Source: Rhizobium sp. Root1220
GTDB lineage: Bacteria > Pseudomonadota > Alphaproteobacteria > Rhizobiales > Rhizobiaceae
Assembly: GCF_001426265.1 (NCBI RefSeq)
Contig: NZ_LMDG01000001.1
Span: 6,450 to 70,449 of the forward strand
Reading direction: 5' to 3'
Length of the DNA: 64,000 bases
The position numbers and the translations under genes are program-made. Of this stretch, positions 47,127 through 56,743 are shown piece by piece. The notes beneath the pieces were generated by a model. That model saw nothing but the letters and a program-made list of their open reading frames with translations, had not been told where the DNA came from and did no database searches. The stretch's first letter is position 1, and each line of letters begins with the position of its first letter.

Positions 47127-50100
47127 ATGCTGCCAGGCTGGGTCATACTTGCGTCTGCATTCGGCTATCTGCTGCTGCTGTTCGCCGTTGCAAGCCACGG
47201 TGATCGGCGGAGGAGGATGTTCGGCACACCTTCGGGCGGCAGACCTGTTGTCTATGCCTTGAGCCTGGCGATCTATTGCACCTCCTGGACCTATTTCGGC
47301 GGCGTCGGACTTGCATCGCAACGGGGGCTGGAGTTCACCGGCATCTATATCGGCCCGATCCTCGTCTTTACACTTGGAATGCCGGCGCTGCGACGGATCA
47401 TCGAGCTTGCCAAGGCTGAAAAACTGACATCGGTCGCCGATTTCATTTCCGCGCGCTACGGCAAGAACTCCACGGTCGCGACCCTCGTCGCCTTGATCTC
47501 CCTTGTTGGCGCCATTCCCTACATTGCGCTGCAGCTCAAATCGGTATCGAGCACGATGAGCGCGATGCTCAACCCGTCGGACTACGGCATCGGCAGCGGC
47601 AATCTCTATTTTCTTGACCTGCCTTTGCTCGTGACGCTGGTGCTCGCCTGCTTTGCGGTCATGTTCGGCACACGCCATACGGACGCAACCGAGCATCAGG
47701 ACGGCTTGATCCTCGCAGTTGCCATGGAGTCCGTGGTCAAACTCTTCGCTTTCCTGACGGCCGGCATCTGCGTTATCTGGTTTCTCTTCGACGGGCCGTC
47801 CGACCTATGGCAGAAGGCTTCCGAGAACCAGCTCGTGCTGTCTGCTCTGAACTACCACACTCCCGTCAGCCGGTGGATCACGCTGATCCTGCTATCGGCT
47901 TTCGCAATCGTCATGCTGCCGCGGCAATTTCACGTCACCGTGGTCGAAAACCGCACCGCGCGGGAGCTTCGGCTCGCCGGCATGCTGTTTCCGCTCTACC
48001 TTGTCGTCATCAATCTGTTCGTGCTGCCAGTGGCAGTCGGCGGTATGCTTACCTTTGGCGGCAGCGGCAATGCGGATCTCTACGTGCTCTCGCTTCCCCT
48101 TGTCGGGCAGATGCCACTCATTTCTCTGATCACTTTTATCGGCGGATTTTCGGCTGCGACAGCAATGGTGATCGTCGCCTCGGTCGCGTTGTCGATCATG
48201 GTCTCCAACGACATCATAATGCCGATCTTCCTGCACAATAAACTTGCCGGACGTACCGGGCTCCGGGACGATTTTGCAAAAACGCTGCTCAATGTCCGAC
48301 GCAGTGCGATCTTCGTCGTTCTGCTCCTCGGTTACGCCTACTATCGCTCGACGGACAGCACGACCGGCCTGGCGTCGATCGGTCTCCTTTCCTTCGCCGC
48401 CATCGCGCAAATGGCACCTTCGCTGCTCGGCGGCCTGATTTGGCGGCGAGCCAACGCCAGGGGTGCAATTCTCGGCCTCACCTCCGGCTTTGTAATCTGG
48501 GTCTATCTGCTGTTTCTTCCCTCACTCGGCGGGCCCGACTATTCCTCCGTCGCGAGCGCGGTCCTCGGCTTCGTCTTCGCGGGTACGACCGTGTTCACGG
48601 CAGTCGATGCCGATCCTCTCGTCAATGCGACCGCGATGAGCCTGCTCGTCAATACAGCTTTCTTCGTGATCGGCTCCCTCACGCGCAACGCTCGACCGCT
48701 CGAGCGCATCCAGGCGGGTATCTTCGTCAGGGGACAGTCGCGATCGCAGTTTGCCACGCGCGGGTGGAAGACCCGCATCGCCGTGGGCGACCTGAAAGCG
48801 ACAGTATCGCGCTATCTCGGCGAGGAGCGCATGGAGCGCTCCTTTCAGACCTACCAGCAAAATTCAGGGCGAAAGCTGGAGGACGACCAGCCGGCAGACA
48901 TGGCGCTCATCCATTTCACCGAACAGCTGCTCGGAAGCGCAATCGGCTCTTCGTCCGCGCGGCTGGTCCTGTCGTTGATACTGCAGAAGGTCGAGGATGC
49001 TTCGGCGGATACCGCGTGGCTGCTCGATCAGGCAAGCGAGGCGCTTCAATACAACCAGGACATGCTGCAGACGGCCCTGTCTCAAATGGATCAGGGCATC
49101 GCCGTCTTCGACAGCTCCAACCATCTGACGATCTGGAACCGCCGCTTCCGGCAGCTGCTCGACCTCCCCGAAAATGCCGGTCAGGTGGGTTTCCCTCTTT
49201 CCGATATCGTTGCCATCCTCAGCCAACGGGGCGACCTGCCTCCGGGCGACGTCAGCCAAACCGTCCGACACTTCCTGACACTCGACAAACCATTTGCGCT
49301 TGTCCTCGGAGGCGGCGAGCGCATCATCGAAGTCCGGTCGAACGCGATGCCGGACAAGGGCATCGTTGCAACCTTCACCGACATCACGCAACGCGTTGCC
49401 GCGGACCGCGCACTGAAGCAAGCCAACGAAACACTGGAGCAGCGCGTGGTGGAACGCACCGCGGAGCTCACCCGCGTCAACCACGAACTCGGCGAAGCCC
49501 GCGCCGCCGCGGATGAGGCAAATCTCGGCAAGACTCGATTCTTTGCGGCGGCCGGCCACGATATTCTGCAGCCGCTCAACGCCGCCCGGCTCTACTCCTC
49601 GGCGCTGGTCGAGCGTATGGGCCAGTCGGACGGCAGCAGCGCCATCGTGCGCAATATCGATTCCGCGCTCGAATCCGTCGAGAGCATCCTCGGAGCGGTG
49701 CTGGACATCTCGCGGCTCGATACCGGGGCCATGCGCCCGCGCCTCGCCTCCGTCGCGCTCTCCGACCTGTTGGAGCGCATCCGTACGGATTTTGCGCCGA
49801 TCGCCCGTGAGAAGAACCTGAAGCTCGTCGTCATGCCGACTTCGCTTCGGGTCCGATCCGACCCCAACCTGCTTCGCCGCCTCGTGCAGAACCTTGTTTC
49901 CAACGCCATCAAATACACGATCGACGGCAAAGTGCTCGTCGGTGCGCGACGGCGCGGAAACCAGGTCGTGATTCAGGTCATGGACTCGGGGATCGGCATT
50001 CCGCCATCTAAATTCCGGACAGTGTTCAAGGAATTCGCCCGGCTGGAAGAAGGCGCCAGGACGGCATCTGGCCTTGGTCTTGGCCTATCTATTGTCGACC

Positions 50101-50630
50101 GTATTGCGCGCGTCCTGAGCCATCCCGTGGAACTGCACTCGACGCATGGCAAGGGCACCGATTTTCGCATCGTGATGCCGCGTGACGTCTCGCGGTTGGC
50201 GGAGGCCGCGACCGTGAAACCGTCAGCGGACCAAACAATGCAAAATCTCAAAGGATTGAAAATCCTCTGCATCGATAATGAGCCGCATATTCTCGAGGGC
50301 ATGCGGCTTCTGCTCAGCGGATGGGGTTGCGAGGTCCAAACTGCGGATTGCCTTGCCACCGCCGAGAGCTGCAATGCGCGCCAGGTACCGGATCTGATCA
50401 TCGCAGATTACCACCTTGGCGACGGAACCGGCGTCGCCGCCATTCTGGCGGTGCGCGCGCAGTTCGCCGCATATGTCCCCGCCCTGATCATCACTGCTGA
50501 CCGCACGTCCGAGGTTCGTGCAGAGGCCGAGCGGCATGGGATTGGTCTTCAGCACAAACCCGTTCGGCCGGCGGCTCTGCGAGCCCACATCACCCAGATT
50601 TCCGCACAGAAACGGTCGGCGGCCGAGTAG
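47127..50630 (+). CDS. Sodium/solute symporter-like hybrid sensor kinase
   Basis: A 1167-aa inner-membrane protein. Residues 1-490 form about 12-13 membrane helices of the sodium/solute symporter (PutP-like) type. A PAS domain lies at about 645-765, then a coiled coil. The H-box FFAAAGHDILQPLNAARLYS has the His near 810. The kinase domain (915-1020) has NLVSNAIKYT, DSGIGIPPSK and GLGLGLSIVDRI. A receiver domain at 1042-1160 starts ILCIDNEPHI, with the phospho-accepting Asp in IADYHLGDG near 1093. This resembles CbrA-like sensors that may sense a transported nutrient. No separate response regulator is adjacent. GGAGG lies before the ATG. Confidence 0.9.
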   Translation: MLPGWVILASAFGYLLLLFAVASHGDRRRRMFGTPSGGRPVVYALSLAIYCTSWTYFGGVGLASQRGLEFTGIYIGPILVFTLGMPALRRIIELAKAEKLTSVADFISARYGKNSTVATLVALISLVGAIPYIALQLKSVSSTMSAMLNPSDYGIGSGNLYFLDLPLLVTLVLACFAVMFGTRHTDATEHQDGLILAVAMESVVKLFAFLTAGICVIWFLFDGPSDLWQKASENQLVLSALNYHTPVSRWITLILLSAFAIVMLPRQFHVTVVENRTARELRLAGMLFPLYLVVINLFVLPVAVGGMLTFGGSGNADLYVLSLPLVGQMPLISLITFIGGFSAATAMVIVASVALSIMVSNDIIMPIFLHNKLAGRTGLRDDFAKTLLNVRRSAIFVVLLLGYAYYRSTDSTTGLASIGLLSFAAIAQMAPSLLGGLIWRRANARGAILGLTSGFVIWVYLLFLPSLGGPDYSSVASAVLGFVFAGTTVFTAVDADPLVNATAMSLLVNTAFFVIGSLTRNARPLERIQAGIFVRGQSRSQFATRGWKTRIAVGDLKATVSRYLGEERMERSFQTYQQNSGRKLEDDQPADMALIHFTEQLLGSAIGSSSARLVLSLILQKVEDASADTAWLLDQASEALQYNQDMLQTALSQMDQGIAVFDSSNHLTIWNRRFRQLLDLPENAGQVGFPLSDIVAILSQRGDLPPGDVSQTVRHFLTLDKPFALVLGGGERIIEVRSNAMPDKGIVATFTDITQRVAADRALKQANETLEQRVVERTAELTRVNHELGEARAAADEANLGKTRFFAAAGHDILQPLNAARLYSSALVERMGQSDGSSAIVRNIDSALESVESILGAVLDISRLDTGAMRPRLASVALSDLLERIRTDFAPIAREKNLKLVVMPTSLRVRSDPNLLRRLVQNLVSNAIKYTIDGKVLVGARRRGNQVVIQVMDSGIGIPPSKFRTVFKEFARLEEGARTASGLGLGLSIVDRIARVLSHPVELHSTHGKGTDFRIVMPRDVSRLAEAATVKPSADQTMQNLKGLKILCIDNEPHILEGMRLLLSGWGCEVQTADCLATAESCNARQVPDLIIADYHLGDGTGVAAILAVRAQFAAYVPALIITADRTSEVRAEAERHGIGLQHKPVRPAALRAHITQISAQKRSAAE

Positions 50631-50733
50631 GCGTGGCCGTCGCCAACCTCCCGAAGCGGAGAGAGGCTTGAGTTACCGCGTGGCGCGGGGGCTTGACGCC
50701 GATCGATCGTTTCGTGAAGCGTCAGAACGAAAA

Positions 50734-50755
50734 AAGGCCGGGCAAACCCGACCTT
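50734..50755 (-). terminator. Terminator downstream of cspA
   Basis: On the minus strand a GGTCGGG/CCCGGCC stem (one G-T pair) with a TTT-containing loop ends in at least six T residues. It lies about 75 bp after the cold-shock gene stop. Confidence 0.8.
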
Positions 50756-50829
50756 CCCTTCCATCTCAACGAACCGTGCCAGTACATCCGTGGTCACAGT
50801 TCGGAGACGATATTTGCAGCCTTTAAGGC

Positions 50830-51039
50830 TCAGATCTCCTGAAGGCGATCTGCGGACATCTTGCCCGAACGCTTGTCGGCTACGAGCTCGTAGGAGACCT
50901 TCTGGCCGTCCTTGAGATCGCGCATACCAGCGCGCTCAACAGCGGAGATGTGTACGAAAACGTCAGCTGCGCCGTCATCCGGCTGGATGAATCCGAAGCC
51001 CTTGGTTGCGTTGAACCACTTTACTGTACCTGTGCTCAT
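50830..51039 (-). CDS. cspA: Cold-shock protein (CspA family)
   Basis: A 69-aa OB-fold RNA chaperone: [20 protein letters not shown] (RNP1 KGFGFI) and [13 protein letters not shown] (RNP2-like FVHI). AAGGATAT lies before ATG 51039. Monocistronic with its own terminator. The 195 bp upstream probably contain the promoter and 5' leader, but I see no conserved cold box. Confidence 0.96.
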   Translation of the reverse strand: MSTGTVKWFNATKGFGFIQPDDGAADVFVHISAVERAGMRDLKDGQKVSYELVADKRSGKMSADRLQEI

Positions 51040-51261
51040 GACGATATCCTTTTCAAAATCGTGCATATTAGAAAACGCACCGGCCTAAACCGAGGCGCGA
51101 TGAAGACCGATTTTGGAAGAAGTTCGCCAGTTACAGCATGGCTGTAACTAAGTTCACATAGCAAGATCGATGTCGGAGCTTTAATCATAAATTGTGTCGT
51201 TGGCAAGGCGGCAATTTCACCTTGTTCAAACACATGTATTGGAAACGCCCCAGCTCGGGCC

Positions 51262-51477
51262 CTAGGCTTCGGCTTGCAACGGCTGTTGCGAGGCGTTGAT
51301 CGATGCCGCATGGGCTTCAAGAATGGCGGCCGCTATGACCTTCTGGAGCTCATACACCAGCGAACGCGAGCGCTTGCGGTCCAAATCCTGCGCCGCCTTT
51401 GCAAGATTCAATCCCTCATTGAGGACAATATGGTTAGCCCGCGTCAGCGCCCAGCTTTCAATATCGAGACCTGCCAT
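51262..51477 (-). CDS. Small hypothetical protein
   Basis: A 71-aa, mostly helical protein starting MAGLDIESWALTRANHIVLN, with a basic middle (DLDRKRSRSLVYELQKVIAA). GGAG lies 9-10 nt before ATG 51477. I recall similar hypothetical proteins in Rhizobiales but cannot name a family. It lies between cspA and podJ, alone on the minus strand. Confidence 0.65.
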   Translation of the reverse strand: MAGLDIESWALTRANHIVLNEGLNLAKAAQDLDRKRSRSLVYELQKVIAAAILEAHAASINASQQPLQAEA

Positions 51478-51801
51478 CTGAAATCTCCGCCAAATCATTC
51501 AGCATCAACGATTTTCACGAATCACGCTACGCACCGCATTCATGCAGCAAGAAGAATCACAGTCGCAATAATTTGAAAACAGGTTTCTTGGAAGAATACC
51601 CGCTTTGAATGAAATTTATTCAAGGTGAGTCTTGCGGGATACGATGGTGTCTCCCGCAACTAGACATCGGCTGGATTAAACCCATGCTTCGCAACGAAAC
51701 ATCCAAGGCGATATACCGCTTGCCTAGCCGACTATTGATGGTCGCGCGGTTAGAATACCCTTTGTATCGTCGCGCCAAAAAAATGTGTGCGCCACGACAT
51801 C
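51478..51801. other. Gap downstream of podJ, no gene seen
   Basis: A 324-bp gap. A T7 run on the minus strand (51778-51784 as A on plus) follows the podJ stop by about 20 bp but no convincing stem precedes it. No small gene seen. Confidence 0.4.
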
Positions 51802-54800
51802 TCAGGCCTTGGTCGACGGCGCCTTGTTCCGCTCAAGCAATGCCCTTACTGTGTGGTCGTTGATCTTGCCACTCGGGTCCTGACCGATCGATTTCTGGAA
51901 GCTCTTGATTGCTGCAACGGTCTTTGCTCCCAGTTCACCATCCGGCTGACCTGCGTCGAAGCCGTTGTTGTTGAGAATCGCCTGAATGTTACGGATCGCC
52001 TTTTTCATGTCGATGGTGGAGGTCTTGGTGGCACTGCCGTTCCATTCGTCCGGCACATCGGCACCATTCACCTTGCTGTCGAGTGGCGAGGCTTTCCACA
52101 TATCGGCTTTCGCGCGCGCCTTTTCGAGCTGATCCGGCTTCATGGCGTTTGCAACTTCATCGCGCTTCTGAGAAGCATCCTTGTCGCCGCCCTTGGCCGC
52201 GATCGCAAACCACTTGTAGGATTCAGTCAGGTCCAGGGTCACGCCGTTGCCGCGGGCCCACAGGATAGCCAGGTTGAACTGGCTGTCGGTGACGCCGAGG
52301 TTCGCCGCCTGCGTGAACCACTTGGCAGCTGCCGAGTAGTCCTGCTGGCCGAGAGCGCCCGATGCGTAGAGGACGGCGAGATTGTGCATGGCACTGGCGT
52401 TGCCCTGGTTGGCGGCCCGCTCGTAATACTGTCTGGCCTTGACTATGTCGCGGTCGACGCCCGTGCCCTTCTCGTAGATGCTGCCGAGGCGATATTCGGC
52501 GGGCGCGAAGCCCTTGTCTGCGGATAGCTGATACCAGCCGACCGCCTGCTTCGGGTCGGCAGCGATCCCAGCTCGACCGTCGCTGTAACGGGCTCCGATT
52601 TCGAACAACGCCAGCGGATCTCCGGCCTTGGCGGCGTCGGCAAGCGACACTGGCTGAACGAGATCGGGAACGGTGATCGTCGGCGCGGCCACGGTCGATG
52701 CCATGCCGGCAATTGCTGGGGCACTGTCCTTCGCCACGAAGTTGGAGGAATCCTGCGGTGCGCCGGAAGGCGCCAGTGTCGATGCGCCCTCGCCGTCAAG
52801 CGGCATCGCGGTGGTGAGACGATCCGGCGCGGGGGATTCGACTGCGGCAGGAGCTTCCACAATTGGCGGCGGAGCTTGTGTCTCAGCGACTGGAGCTGCG
52901 GCTATCGCCGCAGCGACATCCCTCGGCTCGCCTACCGTCTCGCTGTCCTGCGGCAGCGGACTGCTGGCAGAATCCGTCATCGTCGCGACTTCAACCTTGG
53001 GGGCTGGCTCGCCGCTGGTCAGCGTCCGGGCGAGCGGGAAAGCCATGACAGCAAGCAACACCGCTCCGACAGCGAGGAGGATTGGACGGCGGAAGCGGGA
53101 AAAGGCGCCACCCGGCGACACGTCCCTGCTTGTCGCTTTTTTCTCGCCCTTGGCAGCCGTCGACTTGGCGCTCACTTCGGTCTCGAGCGCGGCCGCCTGA
53201 GCAGCGCGGCGGGCGGCAGCGATGTAGTCAGCGCGCTCGTTTTCCGTCGCCGCCTTCGGGTTTGCCCGGGCGGCATTCTGGCTGGCGCGGACTCGCTCCA
53301 GGATCTTCTTGACGTCAGGCGCACCTGAGCCTGGTTCGAGCGGTTCATTGGCCGCTTCCGGCGGCATAACATCGATCGGGTCGATCGAGGGCGTGGGGTC
53401 GATGACGGCGCGCTCGGGGGCTTTCGGATCGGCCTTGACCTTCCTGGCCGGGAGCAGGCGCTTGCCGAGACCCGAGAGCAGGCTGCCTTTGGAGACCGTC
53501 GCACCTGCAGCCGGCTTGGAGGCCGCTTCAATCGCGATCGCACTCGTATCGGTCGTAGCCATCGGTGGCGCGGAAAAGTCTTCGCGCGGCTCCGCGTGCA
53601 TCACCGGACCGGCCGCGGGCCTTGTTCCGAAGGCGGCGAGCTTCTCCATCGTCTCGCCGCCAGCCGGCACCAGGGCATAGGGATCGACATCGAAGTCGAC
53701 ATCGGCTGAAGGCATTCTTGCTGCAGGGCGGGCCGTCCGACTCTCCATGTCGTCGAGGCGTTCAGCGATCTGGACGAGAGTCTCGTGCAGTGCCTGGAAG
53801 GTCCTGTGCGTCCGATCCTCGCTGCTGCGGCTGAGGTCGCCGAGATGGCGCAAATCCTCGGCGAGCGCGTTGAGCGCCGACATGTCAGCCGCTGCCGAAG
53901 CGCCACCCTGGAGACCATCATTGCGCGCGTAGGCATCCACGACGGCTTCGGCGGCCTGGCGGGCAGCCTCGATGATGTATTCATCGCTGGTCGCCATGTA
54001 GTCTTCAATGGCGCCCATGCGGCGATCGAGCTCGGCAGGCATCTCGGCCGCCAGGCGCGGCTCGCTCATCAGCGCGGACAAGTTGGCGATTTGGTCTTCG
54101 AGGTTTCGCATAGCCAGCGTGTCGGTCGCCGGAGCTGCCGCCGTCTCGTCGAGACGCGCGGCAATGTCGCTCAGCCGTCCCTCTATGCGCAAAAAGGCGT
54201 CATGATCGCTCGGCGCAGCGACCGGCTGAAGCGGCTGGAAATCCATCTCGTCGATACGACGCGCCAGATAGTCGAGCCTCTGGGCAAGTGCGTCATTGAC
54301 CGACCCGCTTTCGAGCGCATCGATCTTGCGGGAAATGTCGGCGAGTGCGCCGGTCAACTCCGGTTGCGGCGCTGCGCGCTGGTTGCGCTCCAGCAGATAA
54401 GCGAGGTTCTCGAGCCGCTCGTCCAGGCGCGACGTCGTCTCCTTGTTCGCCAGTTCCTCGACGCGCATCGTCAGAGCTTCCAGGCGATCTGCAAGCCCAT
54501 CAACCGGTGAAGCACGATTTGCAACGCGGTCGCCCATGAGGTCGATCTGTTCGGCAAGCGCGCTTAGCCGGTCCTCGAGGCGGTGCATCATCGCCGGGTC
54601 GCCGCTGGCCGCGGTGCGCCCTGTAGCCGCAATGGCGCGGCTTATTTCGTCGAGGCGGCTGTCCACGGCCGCGAACTGCTCGGACATGGCGCGATCATGC
54701 GGCTGGATCATGCTGCCGAACTGCTCCATGGCGGTCGCAATCGAGATCAGCTTGTCTTCCAGCGCCCGCACGGCAGGGCTCTCCCCCATGCCGCCAAGGT

Positions 54801-55617
54801 GGCGCTTGATGTCATCGACGCGATAGGCAAGAGCGACGAGCTCTTCCTGCAGCCCCGCGGTGTCGAGCGTGTGCAGCTGGTTCTCGAATCCGTCCCACCG
54901 GCTTTCGATGTGGCGCAGCGAATCCTCGCGCGCCAGCCCGTCCATCAGCGAGCGCAGTTCCTCGAACTCGCCGCGAAGACCTTCGGCTTCCGGCGCGGTG
55001 GAGCGAGCTGCGAGATGGTCGATGCTTTCCGCAAGCCGGCCCATGTCGGCGCGAATGTCGTCGGCAAAGTGCCGGTCCTCTGCACTTGCCTTGATCTCGC
55101 GCAGTTCACCGCGCAGCGCGTTCATCTCGCGTGTCACCCCTTCCGAGATGTCACGCTTGAGGTCCTGACGCAGGTTGACGAGCGCTTGCGCGATCTCGGT
55201 CATTGTGTCCTGCGGCTGACGGTAGGCCGGTGCTGCTGGTGCCGCAGGTTGCGGTGCTGCGGGACGCGGCGCGCGCTCGGCAACCGGTGCCGACAGAGAC
55301 GGCCGGGAAACGGGCGCCGGTTCGCGCGCATAGGGCGCCGGTTCACGCACTGTCGGGCGCTCGCGGCTCGCCTCCAGCATGCGCTGGCGCTGGCGTATCT
55401 CGGCAAACGGATCAGGCCGGGCCTCGGCGGCGGCATGAGGCGAACGAGCCTCGGAGTGCGCGTCGCGCTCTGGCGTCGGGGTACGCTGTCGCGAGTCGCG
55501 GGCGCCGCTTCCCATCAACCCTTCGATCCTCGCTTCCAATCCTTCAATCGTGCGGTTCAGCGCATCGAGCGATGCCCTGTCGGAATGCCGTGGGGAATTT
55601 GATCGCGATCCGTTCAT
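51802..55617 (-). CDS. podJ: PodJ-like polar organelle development protein
   Basis: A 1271-aa bitopic inner-membrane protein. Residues 1-170 are disordered and Pro/Ala/Arg-rich, about 170-640 is a long coiled coil (many RLDEL-type heptads), 640-840 is acidic and disordered, and one TM helix lies at about 842-862 (ILLAVGAVLLAVMAFPLA). The periplasmic part carries Sel1/TPR-like repeats at about 1000-1140 (LFEIGARYSDGR, YRLGSIYEKG, MHNLAVLYASG) and a C-terminal peptidoglycan-binding domain (1203-1262: IQAILNNNGFDAGQPDGELG). This layout matches PodJ, a pole-marking scaffold in Caulobacter and Agrobacterium. Alone on its transcript. Confidence 0.85.
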   Translation of the reverse strand: MNGSRSNSPRHSDRASLDALNRTIEGLEARIEGLMGSGARDSRQRTPTPERDAHSEARSPHAAAEARPDPFAEIRQRQRMLEASRERPTVREPAPYAREPAPVSRPSLSAPVAERAPRPAAPQPAAPAAPAYRQPQDTMTEIAQALVNLRQDLKRDISEGVTREMNALRGELREIKASAEDRHFADDIRADMGRLAESIDHLAARSTAPEAEGLRGEFEELRSLMDGLAREDSLRHIESRWDGFENQLHTLDTAGLQEELVALAYRVDDIKRHLGGMGESPAVRALEDKLISIATAMEQFGSMIQPHDRAMSEQFAAVDSRLDEISRAIAATGRTAASGDPAMMHRLEDRLSALAEQIDLMGDRVANRASPVDGLADRLEALTMRVEELANKETTSRLDERLENLAYLLERNQRAAPQPELTGALADISRKIDALESGSVNDALAQRLDYLARRIDEMDFQPLQPVAAPSDHDAFLRIEGRLSDIAARLDETAAAPATDTLAMRNLEDQIANLSALMSEPRLAAEMPAELDRRMGAIEDYMATSDEYIIEAARQAAEAVVDAYARNDGLQGGASAAADMSALNALAEDLRHLGDLSRSSEDRTHRTFQALHETLVQIAERLDDMESRTARPAARMPSADVDFDVDPYALVPAGGETMEKLAAFGTRPAAGPVMHAEPREDFSAPPMATTDTSAIAIEAASKPAAGATVSKGSLLSGLGKRLLPARKVKADPKAPERAVIDPTPSIDPIDVMPPEAANEPLEPGSGAPDVKKILERVRASQNAARANPKAATENERADYIAAARRAAQAAALETEVSAKSTAAKGEKKATSRDVSPGGAFSRFRRPILLAVGAVLLAVMAFPLARTLTSGEPAPKVEVATMTDSASSPLPQDSETVGEPRDVAAAIAAAPVAETQAPPPIVEAPAAVESPAPDRLTTAMPLDGEGASTLAPSGAPQDSSNFVAKDSAPAIAGMASTVAAPTITVPDLVQPVSLADAAKAGDPLALFEIGARYSDGRAGIAADPKQAVGWYQLSADKGFAPAEYRLGSIYEKGTGVDRDIVKARQYYERAANQGNASAMHNLAVLYASGALGQQDYSAAAKWFTQAANLGVTDSQFNLAILWARGNGVTLDLTESYKWFAIAAKGGDKDASQKRDEVANAMKPDQLEKARAKADMWKASPLDSKVNGADVPDEWNGSATKTSTIDMKKAIRNIQAILNNNGFDAGQPDGELGAKTVAAIKSFQKSIGQDPSGKINDHTVRALLERNKAPSTKA

Positions 55618-55964
55618 CTTCTTGCTCGCTTCGTCAGGTCAACCCTCGTCAGGGTCGATCATTGGCTTTTTCCGTCAGAGCCGCACCGGAATGCGGATCA
55701 ATGAGCACCGTCCATCAGAGGATATTCAATTAGGCTTTCCTCAACCTGTACGGAGTGGCGTGCATCCCATAAAACGCGAGACTTGAAAAAAGGAACGCAG
55801 GTCGCCAATACTCAACCGTCACCTTTGACGAAACGTGGTAAACAACCCGTTAATCAACGTGAGATTTCTTTAACTTTTGATGATTTTTGGCCGATTTGCG
55901 TGCTGAAATCGGCCGCTGGGCATCCGGCCGCAACCACGGCGCGCGACGGCATGTTACGCGGATA
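55618..55964. other. podJ upstream region with inverted repeat
   Basis: A 347-bp gap. It contains a perfect 9-bp inverted repeat, GGCCGATTT / AAATCGGCC, at 55889-55914 with an 8-nt loop, 51-76 bp after the SDR stop. Neither strand has a T-run in the right place for a classic terminator. The rest presumably includes the podJ promoter. Confidence 0.45.
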
Positions 55965-56666
55965 TCAGAACGTCTCCGTCCATGGCCGCAACTCGACTTC
56001 GTGCGACCAGGCACTCCGCTGTTGCAACAGGACATCGATGTAGCTCTGTGCGATCGCATCCGGGTGAAGCATCGCGTCGGGCTTGTCGGGATTTTCCGGC
56101 CGCGTCTCAGACTGGATCGCGCCGTCGATGATGAAATGCGCGACATGGATCCCCTTTGGCCCGAGTTCGCGCGCGACACTCTGGGCAAGGCCGCGAAGGG
56201 CGAACTTGCCCATGGCGAAGGGAGCCGAGTGGGCAAATCCCTTGACGCTTGCCGTGGCGCCGGTGAACAGGATCGCGCCGCGACCGCGCGGGATCATGCG
56301 CCTTGCGGCCTGCTGGCTCACCAGAAAGCCGCCGAAGGCGCTTACGGCAATAGCCTGCTCGACTTCGCGCGAGTCCAGTTCGGCAAGCGGACCGCGCACT
56401 CGACCACTGGCGTTGTAGACCACGACATCGGGTTCGCCGATGGCCTTGGTGACCTGATCGAAGAGAGCTTCGACGGAAGCCGGTTGCGCCGCATCGGCCG
56501 CAAAGGCTTTCGCGCCTGTTTCGTCGGCCAACGCCTTGAGCTTGTCTGCGTTGCGCGCCGCCAACGCGACCTGGACGCCGCGTGCCGTCAGCTGGCGTGC
56601 AAGCGAGGCGCTGATGCCAGGGCCCGTGCCCACGATGAGTGCCGTGCTATAGGGAAATTCGCTCAT
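55965..56666 (-). CDS. SDR family oxidoreductase
   Basis: A 233-aa classical short-chain dehydrogenase. TALIVGTGPGISASLARQL is the cofactor loop (a GxGPGIS variant of the usual TGxxxGIG), VVYNASGRVRGP replaces the NAG motif, and the catalytic Ser/Tyr/Lys region is altered: FTGATASVKGF and HSAPFAMGKFALRG lack the usual YxxxK (Phe at the Tyr position). This suggests a changed or lost activity. GAGGACTAGGT precedes the ATG. The substrate is unknown. Confidence 0.82.
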   Translation of the reverse strand: MSEFPYSTALIVGTGPGISASLARQLTARGVQVALAARNADKLKALADETGAKAFAADAAQPASVEALFDQVTKAIGEPDVVVYNASGRVRGPLAELDSREVEQAIAVSAFGGFLVSQQAARRMIPRGRGAILFTGATASVKGFAHSAPFAMGKFALRGLAQSVARELGPKGIHVAHFIIDGAIQSETRPENPDKPDAMLHPDAIAQSYIDVLLQQRSAWSHEVELRPWTETF

Positions 56667-56743
56667 ACCTAGTCCTCCGGATCGATGTCCCTCAAACCTA
56701 TGTATTTCGATGCGGTGGAAACACCCGCAACACCAAAAAGAAA

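Noticed and set aside
48440..49516. 358-aa plus-strand open frame, very Arg-rich.
   Set aside because: Out-of-frame shadow of the hybrid kinase gene.
54583..55602. 339-aa plus-strand open frame.
   Set aside because: Antisense shadow of the podJ coiled-coil region.
55889..55914. Inverted repeat as terminator of the SDR gene.
   Set aside because: No T-run follows on the minus strand; left as an unexplained hairpin.
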